From: Ruegeria intermedia
GTDB taxonomy: Bacteria; Pseudomonadota; Alphaproteobacteria; Rhodobacterales; Rhodobacteraceae
Direction: 5' to 3'
NCBI RefSeq assembly: GCF_900129345.1
Contig: NZ_FQVK01000009.1
Coordinates: forward strand, 62,001-126,000
DNA length: 64,000 nt
Shown here: positions 56,039 to 64,000 of the stretch, one piece after another
Layout: each line of letters begins with the position of its first letter
Numbering within the stretch: the first letter of the stretch is position 1
Notes under the pieces: model-generated
What the model was told of the DNA's origin: nothing
The model's database searches: none
The model's input: only the letters and a program-made list of their open reading frames with translations
Program-made: the position numbers and the translations under genes

Positions 56039-57742
56039 ATGGCACCATTGGATACCAAGCCATCAGGCGCGCCAAAGGGCGTCTGGAAGTCAGGTAAAGG
56101 CAAGGGGCGGCACACGCCCAAGGGCCGTCAGTTCACGGACGAAGCGCAGGCCGAGATTCAGCGCCTGCTGGGCGACCGCCCGCGCCGCCGCGACCTGCTG
56201 ATCGAGTTTCTGCACCTGATCCAGGACACGCACGGCCATATCAGCGCCGACCACATCGCGGCGCTGGCCGTCGAGATGCGGATCGGTCAGGCCGAGATCT
56301 ATGAGACCGCGACCTTCTATGCCCATTTCGACGTGGTCAAAGAAGGTGAAACACCGCCCCCCGCGCTGACCATTCGGGTCTGTGATTCCCTGTCCTGCGA
56401 AATGGCCGGCGCGCAACAGTTGAAAAAGGCGCTTGAAGACGGGCTGGACCCCTCCGAAGTGCGCGTTCTGCGCGCGCCCTGCATGGGGCGCTGCGACACC
56501 GCGCCGGTTTTGGAGATCGGGCACAACCATATCGACCACGCGACCCCCGAAAAGGTGCAGGCCGCCATCGCGGCCGGGGACACCCACGCCCATCTGCCCG
56601 AGTATGAAACCTTCGCGACCTATGTCGAGAACGGCGGCTACGCCAAGCTGAAAGAACTGCGCGAAGGCGGCGACTGGGAAGCGGTTCAGGAACAGGTTCT
56701 GGCCTCGGGCCTGCGCGGTTTGGGCGGTGCCGGGTTCCCGTCCGGCAAGAAATGGGGCTTTGTCCGCATGAATGACGGCCCGCGTTACCTGGCCGTGAAC
56801 GGGGACGAGGGCGAGCCGGGCACCTTCAAGGATCGCTATTATCTGGAACGCACGCCGCATGTCTTCCTCGAAGGCATGCTGATCGCCGCCTGGGCGGTCG
56901 AGGCACAGACATGCTTCATCTACATGCGCGACGAATATCCAGCCGTTCTGAAAATTTTGCGGCGCGAGATCGCGGCGCTGGAACAGGCCGGGATCGTCGA
57001 GAAAGGTTATATCGACCTGCGCCGCGGCGCGGGCGCCTATATCTGCGGTGAAGAATCCGCGATGATAGAGTCGATCGAGGGCAAGAAGGGCCTGCCGCGT
57101 CACCGCCCGCCTTTCGTGGCGCAGGTCGGCGTATTCGGCCGCCCGACGCTGGTGCACAACGTGGAAACGCTCTACTGGGTGTCCAAGATCTGCCGGGAAG
57201 GCCCGGAAATTCTCAGCTCGGTTGAAAAGAATGGCCGCAAGGGGCTGCGCAGCTATTCGGTCTCGGGCCGGGTGGCGAAACCCGGCGTCTACCTGCTGCC
57301 GGCAGGCTCGACCATTCTTGACGTGATTGAGGCCGCCGGGGGCATGGCCGAGGGCCACGTCTTCAAGGCGTATCAACCGGGCGGGCCGTCGTCGGGCCTG
57401 CTGCCCGCGTCGATGGACGACATCCCGTTGGACTTCGACACTCTGCAACCGCACGGCACCTTCATCGGGTCCGCCGCGGTGGTGGTTCTGTCCGATCAGG
57501 ACACCGCGCGCGATGCGGCGCTGAACATGCTGCGTTTCTTCGAGGACGAAAGCTGTGGCCAGTGCACGCCCTGCCGGGCGGGCTGCGAAAAGGCTGTGAA
57601 GCTGATGCAGGCCGAGACGTGGGACACCGACCTGCTGGAAGATCTGTGCCAGGTGATGGGCGATGCCTCGATCTGCGGTCTGGGGCAGGCGGCCCCGAAC
57701 CCGATCCGCCTGGTCATGAAACATTTCGCCGAAGAAATCTGA
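56039..57742 (+). CDS. fdsB: NAD-dependent formate dehydrogenase, fused gamma and beta subunit (FdsG-FdsB)
   Basis: The 567-residue protein joins two subunits that are separate in other Fds enzymes. Residues 1 to about 180 are a NuoE-like domain, with the [2Fe-2S] cysteines C115, C120, C148 and C152. From about residue 215 a NuoF-like domain follows, with the FMN/NAD site GLGGAGFPSGKKW (227-239) and [4Fe-4S] cysteines C506, C509, C512 and C546. It passes electrons from the molybdenum subunit to NAD+. The N-terminal 35 residues are basic and unstructured. It is followed 11 bases later by fdsA. Confidence 0.93.
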   Translation: MAPLDTKPSGAPKGVWKSGKGKGRHTPKGRQFTDEAQAEIQRLLGDRPRRRDLLIEFLHLIQDTHGHISADHIAALAVEMRIGQAEIYETATFYAHFDVVKEGETPPPALTIRVCDSLSCEMAGAQQLKKALEDGLDPSEVRVLRAPCMGRCDTAPVLEIGHNHIDHATPEKVQAAIAAGDTHAHLPEYETFATYVENGGYAKLKELREGGDWEAVQEQVLASGLRGLGGAGFPSGKKWGFVRMNDGPRYLAVNGDEGEPGTFKDRYYLERTPHVFLEGMLIAAWAVEAQTCFIYMRDEYPAVLKILRREIAALEQAGIVEKGYIDLRRGAGAYICGEESAMIESIEGKKGLPRHRPPFVAQVGVFGRPTLVHNVETLYWVSKICREGPEILSSVEKNGRKGLRSYSVSGRVAKPGVYLLPAGSTILDVIEAAGGMAEGHVFKAYQPGGPSSGLLPASMDDIPLDFDTLQPHGTFIGSAAVVVLSDQDTARDAALNMLRFFEDESCGQCTPCRAGCEKAVKLMQAETWDTDLLEDLCQVMGDASICGLGQAAPNPIRLVMKHFAEEI

Positions 57743-57753
57743 GGGAGACAGCC

Positions 57754-60537
57754 ATGCTTGACGCAAGCGAAACCAAGACCGTCACCTTCAACCTGAACGG
57801 CGAAGACGTGACGGTGCCCGAGGGCACCACGATCTGGGAAGCGGCCGACGGCAAGGGCCTGGTCATCCCGCATCTGTGCCACAAACCCGCGCCGGGCTAT
57901 CGCCCCGACGGCAACTGCCGCGCCTGCATGGTCGAGGTCGAGGGCGAGCGTACGCTGGTTGCCTCGTGCATCCGCCCGGCGGCCGAGGGGATGGTGGTGA
58001 AAACCGACACCGACCGCGCCGAGAAATCGCGCGCGCTGGTGATGGAACTGCTGGTGGCCGACCAGCCGGAACAGCCGCACGATGCATCCAGCCATTTCTG
58101 GGACATGGCGAGGCTGAACGATGTCAGCGACAGCCGCTTTCCGGCGAAAGAGCCCGAGAAGATCCCGCTGCTGGATGACAGCCATGTGGCGATGCGGGTC
58201 AATCTGGATGCCTGCATCAACTGCAACCTCTGCGTACGCGCCTGCCGCGAGGTGCAGGTGAATGACGTGATCGGCATGGCCGGTCGCGGGCATACCGCGC
58301 AGGTGGTGTTCGACCAGAACGACCCGATGGGCGAGTCGACCTGCGTCGCCTGCGGCGAATGCGTTCAGGCCTGCCCGACCGGCGCGCTGATGCCGGCCAC
58401 CGTGCTGGACGACCAGCAGTGCGGTGACAGCAAGGATTACGACAGCGAGACCGAAAGCGTCTGCCCGTTCTGCGGGGTGGGCTGCAAGGTCAGCCTCAAG
58501 GTCAAGGACGGCAAGGTCAAATATGTCGAGGGCGTCAACGGCCCCGCCAACGAAGGCCGCCTGTGCGTCAAAGGCCGGTTCGGGTTCGATTATATCCACC
58601 ACCCGCACCGCCTGACCAAGCCGCTGATCCGGCGCGAGGATGCACCGCCCAAGGGGTTGAACGTCGATCCCGCCGATTGGAGCACGCATTTCCGCGAAGC
58701 GACCTGGGACGAGGCGCTGGACCTGGCCGCCAGGGGGCTGATGAAGCTGCGGGATGAGGATCCGCGCAGCGTGGCGGGCTTTGGCTCGGCCAAATGCACC
58801 AACGAAGAGGCCTATTTGTTCCAGAAGTTCATCCGCCAGGGCTTTGGCCACAACAACGTGGACCACTGCACGCGGCTGTGCCACGCCTCGTCGGTGGCGG
58901 CGCTGATCGAGAACGTGGGCTCGGGCGCGGTGACCGCGACCTTCAACGAGATCGAAAACGCCGATGTTGCGATCATCATCGGCGCCAACCCGATCGAGAA
59001 CCACCCCGTCGCAGCCACCTATTTCAAGCAGTTCGCCAAGCGCGGCGGCAAGCTGATCGTGATGGACCCGCGCGGCGTCGGCATGCGCAAGTTCGCGACC
59101 GAGATGCTGCAGTTCCGGCCCGGCGCCGATGTCTCGATGCTGAACGCGATCATGAACGTGATCGTCGAGGAAGAGCTGTATGACAGCCAGTACATCCACC
59201 GCTGGACCGAGAACTGGGAGGCCGAGAAGGAGCACCTGCGCCAGTTCACCCCGGAAAAGATGGCCCCGATCTGCGGCATCGAACCGGACCAACTGCGCCG
59301 CGTTGCCCGGATTTTCGCCAATGCGAATGCGGGTCTGATCTTCTGGGGCATGGGCGTCAGCCAGCATATCCACGGCACCGACAATTCGCGCTGCCTGATC
59401 TCGCTGGCGCTGATGACGGGCAATGTGGGCAAGCCCGGCGCGGGTCTGCACCCGCTGCGCGGGCAGAACAACGTGCAGGGGGCCTCGGATGCCGGCCTGA
59501 TCCCGATGTTCCTGCCCGACTACCAGTCGGTCACCGACGACGCCGTTCGGGCCAGGTTCAGCCGGGTCTGGAACTCGGGCGACTTCTCGAACGAGAAGGG
59601 CCTGACCGTGACCGAGATCATCGACCACGCCTATGCGGGCAAGATCAAGGGCATGTACATCCTGGGCGAAAACCCGGCCATGTCCGACCCCGACGTGAAC
59701 CACGCCCGCGAGGCATTGGCCAAGCTGGACCTGATGATCGTGCAGGACATCTTCCTGACCGAAACGGCGAACTATGCCGACATCATCCTGCCGGCCTCGG
59801 CGCTGTATGAAAAGAACGGCACGGTGTCGAACACCAACCGTCAGGTGCAGCGCGTGCGCCCCGCGGTGCCGCCGCCGGGCGAGGCGCGCGAGGATTGGGC
59901 GATCACCGTCGATCTGGCGCAGCGCATCGGTCTGAACTGGGATTACACGGATGTCTCGCAGGTCTTTGCCGAGATGAAGCTGACGATGGCTTCGCTGGAC
60001 AACATCACCTGGGAGCGGCTCGAGACCGAGAGCATCACCTATCCGTCGCTGTCCGAGACCGATCCGGGCCAGTCCATCGTGTTCGGCGACGGCTTCCCGC
60101 GCCCCGATGGCCGTGCGAAATTCACCCCGGCCAGCATCATCCCCCCGGATGAGGCCCCGGACGAGGAATTCCCCATGATCGCCACCACCGGGCGGCAGTT
60201 GGAACACTGGCACACCGGGTCCATGACCCGTCGCGCCAAGGTTCTGGACGCGGTCGAGCCCGAGGCGAACTGTTCGATGAACCCGCGTACGCTCAAGCTG
60301 ATGGGGATCGAACCCGGCGAGATGGTGCGTCTGACCACCCGGCGCGGCTCGATCGAGATCATGGTGCGGGCCGACCGGGCGATCGCCGAGGACATGGTGT
60401 TCATCCCCTTCGCCTATGTCGAGGCGGCGGCGAACATCCTGACGAACCCGGCCATCGATCCCTATGGCAAGATCCCCGAGTTCAAGTTCTCGGCCATCCG
60501 TGTCGAAAAGATCGAGGACGCCATCGCGGCCGAGTAA
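57754..60537 (+). CDS. fdsA: NAD-dependent formate dehydrogenase alpha subunit (molybdenum)
   Basis: The 927-residue protein has an N-terminal [2Fe-2S] domain (C42, C55, C58, C72), two [4Fe-4S] sites (C154/157/160/164 and C197/200/203/207), and the [4Fe-4S] site C237, C240, C244 and C271 of the molybdopterin domain. The Mo ligand is C376 in HCTRLCHASS. It oxidises formate to CO2 with a bis-molybdopterin guanine dinucleotide cofactor. It is soluble and has no twin-arginine signal, so it is cytoplasmic. No fdsC or fdsD follows; an intrinsic terminator does. Confidence 0.94.
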   Translation: MLDASETKTVTFNLNGEDVTVPEGTTIWEAADGKGLVIPHLCHKPAPGYRPDGNCRACMVEVEGERTLVASCIRPAAEGMVVKTDTDRAEKSRALVMELLVADQPEQPHDASSHFWDMARLNDVSDSRFPAKEPEKIPLLDDSHVAMRVNLDACINCNLCVRACREVQVNDVIGMAGRGHTAQVVFDQNDPMGESTCVACGECVQACPTGALMPATVLDDQQCGDSKDYDSETESVCPFCGVGCKVSLKVKDGKVKYVEGVNGPANEGRLCVKGRFGFDYIHHPHRLTKPLIRREDAPPKGLNVDPADWSTHFREATWDEALDLAARGLMKLRDEDPRSVAGFGSAKCTNEEAYLFQKFIRQGFGHNNVDHCTRLCHASSVAALIENVGSGAVTATFNEIENADVAIIIGANPIENHPVAATYFKQFAKRGGKLIVMDPRGVGMRKFATEMLQFRPGADVSMLNAIMNVIVEEELYDSQYIHRWTENWEAEKEHLRQFTPEKMAPICGIEPDQLRRVARIFANANAGLIFWGMGVSQHIHGTDNSRCLISLALMTGNVGKPGAGLHPLRGQNNVQGASDAGLIPMFLPDYQSVTDDAVRARFSRVWNSGDFSNEKGLTVTEIIDHAYAGKIKGMYILGENPAMSDPDVNHAREALAKLDLMIVQDIFLTETANYADIILPASALYEKNGTVSNTNRQVQRVRPAVPPPGEAREDWAITVDLAQRIGLNWDYTDVSQVFAEMKLTMASLDNITWERLETESITYPSLSETDPGQSIVFGDGFPRPDGRAKFTPASIIPPDEAPDEEFPMIATTGRQLEHWHTGSMTRRAKVLDAVEPEANCSMNPRTLKLMGIEPGEMVRLTTRRGSIEIMVRADRAIAEDMVFIPFAYVEAAANILTNPAIDPYGKIPEFKFSAIRVEKIEDAIAAE

Positions 60538-60565
60538 GTCCTGCCACCACTCACCAAAACCCTGA

Positions 60566-60594
60566 AAGGGCGGGCCAGCGTGCCCGCCTTTTTC
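60566..60594 (+). terminator. Intrinsic terminator of the formate dehydrogenase operon
   Basis: GGCGGGC (60569-60575) pairs with GCCCGCC (60582-60588) around a 6-base loop; the stem can be extended with AAG/TTT and leads into TTTTTC. It lies about 30 bases after the fdsA stop codon. Confidence 0.85.
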
Positions 60595-60654
60595 TTGGCT
60601 TGACAGATGCTTGCAGCCAGCCAACCCTTGGGCCGCGTAATCCCGGAGGAGTTC

Positions 60655-61440
60655 ATGGCCCGCCGTTTCGTCGATCTGTCCGTTCCGCTGGAAACCGGCA
60701 TCGTGTCGGACCCGCCGATCATGCTGCCGCAGATCGAATACATGAGCCACGACCAGACGGCCGAGCAGGTGATGGCCTTTTTCCCCGGCCTGAAGAAAGA
60801 GGACCTGCCCGGCGGTGAGGGCTGGGCCATCGAACGGCTGCAGATCGCCACCCACAACGGCACCCACCTGGACGCGCCGTACCATCACCACTCGACCATG
60901 AACCGGGGCGAGCGGGCGATCACCATCGACGAGGTTCCGCTGGAGTGGTGCATGAACCCGGGCGTGAAGCTGGATTTCCGGCATTTCGAGGATGGCTACG
61001 TCGTCACCGCCGCCGATGTCGCGGCCGAGCTGAAGCGGATCGGGCATGACCTGCAACCGCTGGATATCGTCGTGGTCAACACCTCGGCCGGCACCTGTTA
61101 TGGCCAGCCGGATTACCTGATGAAAGGCTGCGGAATGGGGCGCGAGGCCACGCTGTACCTGACCGAGCGCGGCGTGCGCGTGACCGGCACCGACGCCTGG
61201 AGTTGGGACGCGCCCTTCCCGCTTACCGCGCAGGAATACGCGGAAACCCAGGATCCTTCGATCATCTGGGAGGGGCATCGCGCGTCGATGGAGATCGGCT
61301 ATTGCCACATGGAGAAGCTGACCAATCTGGAAAGCCTGCCGCCCACGGGGTTCGAGATCTCGTGCTTTCCGTTCAAGATCAAGGGCGCCTCGGCCGGGTT
61401 CATCCGCGCGGTGGCGATCTTCGAGGAGGACGACGAATGA
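60655..61440 (+). CDS. Cyclase-family protein (kynurenine formamidase-like metal hydrolase)
   Basis: From the ATG at 60655, preceded by CGGAGGA, the product has 261 residues. The family metal-binding motif HxGTHxDxPxH is present as H67-N-G-T-H71-L-D73-A-P-Y-H77. Relatives are kynurenine formamidase and isatin hydrolase. It hydrolyses an unidentified amide, ester or lactone in the cytoplasm. It is coupled to the thioesterase gene by an ATGA overlap, so the two should work on related substrates. A TTGACA hexamer at 60600-60605 could be its -35 box, but the -10 is poor. Confidence 0.87.
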   Translation: MARRFVDLSVPLETGIVSDPPIMLPQIEYMSHDQTAEQVMAFFPGLKKEDLPGGEGWAIERLQIATHNGTHLDAPYHHHSTMNRGERAITIDEVPLEWCMNPGVKLDFRHFEDGYVVTAADVAAELKRIGHDLQPLDIVVVNTSAGTCYGQPDYLMKGCGMGREATLYLTERGVRVTGTDAWSWDAPFPLTAQEYAETQDPSIIWEGHRASMEIGYCHMEKLTNLESLPPTGFEISCFPFKIKGASAGFIRAVAIFEEDDE

Positions 61441-61958
61441 CCTCGCAATCCAAACCCTTGGGCGGCCATGACGGCCCGTACCCCGTACCGGTCGAAATCA
61501 CCGGTTTCACGGTCCAACCCGATTGGATTGACTATAATGGCCATATGAATGTGGGGTATTATGGCGTGGTGTTCGATCTGGCCTTCGAACGGCTGTTGGT
61601 CGATCACCTGGGCCTGGGCGAACCACAGGTCGCGGCGCTGGGGCAGGGGCCGTACATCCTGCAATCGCATCTGCATTTCCTGCGCGAGGTTCGCGAGGGC
61701 GAGGCGCTGGTTTTCCGGTTTCGGATGCTGGACGCCGATCACAAGCGCGGTCATTATTTCGCGCAGATGGTGTCGGCCGAAGGCGGCACGGTCTGCGCCA
61801 CGCAAGAGGCCCTGTTCATGAATGTCAGCCACACGACAGGCCGGTCGGAATCCTACCCGGACTGGGCTGCGGCGCGGCTGGCGCGGATGGTGGCCGATCA
61901 CGCGGGCCTGGAACCCGCGCCGCAGATCGGGCAGCCGATCGGCATCCGAAGGTCCTGA
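61437..61958 (+). CDS. Hot-dog-fold thioesterase family protein
   Basis: The 173-residue protein has WIDYNGHMNVGYYGVVFDLA, the 4-hydroxybenzoyl-CoA thioesterase signature, with D32 as the catalytic acid, and LHFLREVREGEALVFRFRM in the second half. It would hydrolyse an acyl-CoA. Its ATG overlaps the stop of the cyclase-family gene, indicating translational coupling. Confidence 0.87.
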   Translation: MTSQSKPLGGHDGPYPVPVEITGFTVQPDWIDYNGHMNVGYYGVVFDLAFERLLVDHLGLGEPQVAALGQGPYILQSHLHFLREVREGEALVFRFRMLDADHKRGHYFAQMVSAEGGTVCATQEALFMNVSHTTGRSESYPDWAAARLARMVADHAGLEPAPQIGQPIGIRRS

Positions 61959-61979
61959 TGGGCCCCGCTGAGCGACGCT

Positions 61980-64000
61980 TCAATAGTCGCGGTCGAAAAA
62001 GATGCCGATCCCGGTTTCCCCCTTGCCATCCACCGTGCCGCGAACGGTGACATTGTCAGTGACGTCAAGGTTCAGGTTCACCTCGGTATCGCCCTCGGTG
62101 TTCACGGTGAAATCAGTATAGAGGTTGTCGCTCAGATAGGCGCCGGCGCCCAGCCGCCCGCCGCCGCCTTCGGTCGCGCCGACATCGACCGTATCCAGCC
62201 CCGTCATTTCGCGGACGCCCTTTGTGGCATCGCCACCCGCACCGCTGAGCTGCGCCAGCGAAGCCGCCATCTGCGCGATCACGAAGGGCGACAGTTCGGA
62301 AAACCGGTTGCCGAACAGCAGCATGGCCAGCGCCTCTTCGGCCGGGCGTTCGGGGTCGGAAAACACGTCGACGGCGGGGGCGTCCAGCGGCCCGGCGATC
62401 TCGATCGTCGCGGTCCCGTCCGAGGTGCTGGCCGAGGATTCGAATTCGATATACGGCGTCAGGTCGCCCTGCAGGCTGACGATGCCTTTGGTCAGGGCCA
62501 GCCGGCGCCCGAGAATGTCCAGATTGCCCCGGATCAGGTCGATCTGGCCCGAAGGCACGACGGCGGCGGTGGTGCCCCTGATGAAGATCGCGCCGCCAAG
62601 CTCGGCGTTGACACCACGCCCGCGCACGAAGACCGCCTTGGGCGCAAGCAGGCTGATGTCCAGCGCGATGCGCGACTTGCCTTTCTTGGCGCTCTGGGTT
62701 TCGACCAATTGGGCCCGCTGGCGCGTGGCAAGGCTGGCGGCCGGTTCACCCACATGCTCGATCACCGGGATGGGCGCGGCGCCGACGGCCCCCGAGGCGG
62801 CCGCCAGGTTGATGTTGGTTTCGCCGAAGGTGATCTGCCCGGCCAGCGTGCTGTTGCCGGCCAGCGCACCGGTCATGGCAATCTGCCCGTTCAACGTGGT
62901 TTCGTACAGCAGGTTGTCGGTCAGCACCAGGTTGTTGATCGCGGTGGTGATCTGCGCATTGAAGGGCGGTGTCAGATCGACGGGGCCGCTGACGGTGAAC
63001 CCGCCGCCCGCCCGCATGCCGCCATTCAACGCGATCGTCGCGCGGCTTTGGGCCAGATCGATCCGGCCGGTGATGCCGGTAATGGTCTGACCGGCGGTGG
63101 GGATGGCCAACGAAGTATCCGACGTCGTGACCGAGCCGCTGAGCGCGTCCAGCGAGGGCTGGCCCTTGAGGGCCAGATCGAACCGGGCCGAACCCTCGAT
63201 CTTGTTCGGGGTAAGGAACGTATTAGCGATGCCAAGATTTACGCCGCCCTGCGCGGTGATGTCGGCCGTGCCCGCGGCCTCGGAATAGGTGCCTTTGACG
63301 GTGCTGTTGATCTCGGCCGGGCCGGTCGCGGTGGCGTCGATCGTCCAGACACCATCGTCACGCCGGGCATTTCCCGTGGCGGTGACGCTGCCGGGGAAGT
63401 CCGGCGCGAAACGTTCGATCCGGTCGAACCTGGCGTCAAAGTCAAGATCGGCGGACCCATCCGTGTTGACCGCTCCGACAAGCGCCGCGAATGAGCTGTC
63501 CGGCCCTTGCAGACGCGCCGACCCTTCCACCCCCGAAGCCGTGGGCGCCACGTTGCCGTCCAGTTTCAATGGCCCCGAAATCGTGTTCGAGACGCGCGCC
63601 AGATCGTCCAGAGCGGCCGAGAAACTCAGCCCGCCGGATGCCCGGTCCAACTGCCCCGAGGCATTTGCCGTCAGCGCGCTGCCCGCCAGCCGGAATGTGC
63701 GGATGTTCAGGCCCTGGTCGTCGTTCGCCGCATCCACGGTCAGGGTCGTGCGACCCGGCACCAGCGCGTCGGCCATCGCAACCCCGGTCTGGATGTCGTC
63801 GGCCCTGACGGTTCCGCGAATGTCGAAGGTCCGGCTGTCTCTCGCGGCCTTGCCCGACAGATCCACCGACACGGCCCCGGCCAGGGGGCGGCCTGCCAAT
63901 GCCGCGAACATCGACAGGTTCGGGATTTCGGCCTTGGCCCGGCCATCGATGGCCAATGTCCCGGTTGGGTCGTCGATGGTGGCAGCGATCTCGGCCTGCG
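61980..64000 (-). CDS. tamB: Translocation and assembly module protein TamB (partial, N-terminus outside window)
   Basis: About 673 residues of the C-terminal part are visible; the frame is still open at base 64000. The sequence is a long repetitive beta-strand protein (ITGITGRIDLAQSRATIALN, LRLQ-like GSARLQGPDSSFAALVGAVN) ending in the TamB/DUF490 domain, with GNLDILGRRLALTKGIVSLQ, LAMLLFGNRFSELSPF and GAYLSDNLYTDFTVNTEGDT near the end. TamB spans the periplasm and helps outer-membrane protein or phospholipid traffic together with TamA. tamA would be expected upstream (to the right). Confidence 0.92.
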   Translation of the reverse strand, partial: QAEIAATIDDPTGTLAIDGRAKAEIPNLSMFAALAGRPLAGAVSVDLSGKAARDSRTFDIRGTVRADDIQTGVAMADALVPGRTTLTVDAANDDQGLNIRTFRLAGSALTANASGQLDRASGGLSFSAALDDLARVSNTISGPLKLDGNVAPTASGVEGSARLQGPDSSFAALVGAVNTDGSADLDFDARFDRIERFAPDFPGSVTATGNARRDDGVWTIDATATGPAEINSTVKGTYSEAAGTADITAQGGVNLGIANTFLTPNKIEGSARFDLALKGQPSLDALSGSVTTSDTSLAIPTAGQTITGITGRIDLAQSRATIALNGGMRAGGGFTVSGPVDLTPPFNAQITTAINNLVLTDNLLYETTLNGQIAMTGALAGNSTLAGQITFGETNINLAAASGAVGAAPIPVIEHVGEPAASLATRQRAQLVETQSAKKGKSRIALDISLLAPKAVFVRGRGVNAELGGAIFIRGTTAAVVPSGQIDLIRGNLDILGRRLALTKGIVSLQGDLTPYIEFESSASTSDGTATIEIAGPLDAPAVDVFSDPERPAEEALAMLLFGNRFSELSPFVIAQMAASLAQLSGAGGDATKGVREMTGLDTVDVGATEGGGGRLGAGAYLSDNLYTDFTVNTEGDTEVNLNLDVTDNVTVRGTVDGKGETGIGIFFDRDY

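Noticed and set aside
57496-61308. A 1,270-codon open frame on the minus strand opposite fdsA and its neighbours
   Set aside because: It is a GC-bias artefact antisense to well-supported genes: it crosses fdsA, the terminator and the cyclase-family gene, its product is rich in H, R, G and A with no recognisable domain, and it has no ribosome-binding site.
1-64000. tRNA genes, rRNA, insertion sequences, prophage remnants or CRISPR arrays
   Set aside because: I found no T-loop or anticodon-arm patterns outside coding sequence, no transposase or integrase genes, and no regularly spaced repeats.

Overview
The window looks like a piece of chromosome from an aerobic alphaproteobacterium of the Rhodobacteraceae (Roseobacter group). 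The DNA is GC-rich with strongly GC-biased third codon positions. The leader of metK carries a SAM/SAH riboswitch, a class described only from Rhodobacterales. The gene sets irr-fabA-fabB-fabI, phoH-ybeY-corC-lnt and aroA-cmk-rpsA-ihfB-lapA-trpF-trpB are typical of the group. I see no rRNA, tRNA, insertion sequence, prophage or CRISPR array. Coding density is high, and the longest gene-free stretch is the 299-base rpsA leader.

Region 1 (1-26.4 kb) is accessory metabolism. On the left edge lie a two-domain ABC ATPase and the first part of a family-5 solute-binding protein, both on the minus strand. An operon-like block at 4.6-10.6 kb encodes a dimethylglycine/sarcosine dehydrogenase-type flavoprotein, a non-pyrrolysine MttB-family methyltransferase, a TetR regulator and a second DAO-type flavoprotein. 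A 38-bp palindrome precedes the block. Together these suggest stepwise N-demethylation of an unidentified methylated amine. Next come a fused indolepyruvate ferredoxin oxidoreductase with a divergent Lrp regulator, a DUF3307 membrane protein, and a very large ABC-exporter-like protein whose ATPase motifs are all degenerate and which ends in a cyclic-nucleotide-binding domain. A SqrR/BigR-like ArsR regulator, an enolase-superfamily enzyme, a zinc alcohol dehydrogenase, a Tet-family MFS pump, three alpha/beta hydrolases (one PcaD-like), a threonine dehydratase and a haloacid dehalogenase complete the region.

Region 2 (26.5-34.6 kb) contains an FKBP isomerase, a small membrane protein, the unsaturated fatty acid operon fabA-fabB-fabI with divergent irr, a phytanoyl-CoA-dioxygenase-like enzyme, a conserved unknown protein, miaB and an outer-membrane beta-barrel protein.

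Region 3 (34.6-47.8 kb) is core housekeeping on the plus strand: phoH, ybeY, corC, lnt, riboswitch-metK, trmB, aroA, cmk, rpsA, ihfB, lapA, trpF and trpB, with clear intrinsic terminators after rpsA and trpB.

Region 4 (47.8-64 kb) has a minus-strand series (DUF2237, a serine hydrolase, pth, rplY, an lldD-like enzyme, trpA, a PagL-like protein). It is followed on the plus strand by ychF, a LysR regulator, a NAD-linked molybdenum formate dehydrogenase with fused gamma and beta subunits, a cyclase-family hydrolase and a thioesterase. A tamB gene on the minus strand runs off the right edge.

The observations most worth follow-up are the degenerate ABC/cyclic-nucleotide fusion protein, the MttB/dehydrogenase cluster with its palindrome, and the SqrR-like cysteine pair in an ArsR regulator with no sulfide genes beside it. 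All function calls come from reading translated sequence; no database search was run.
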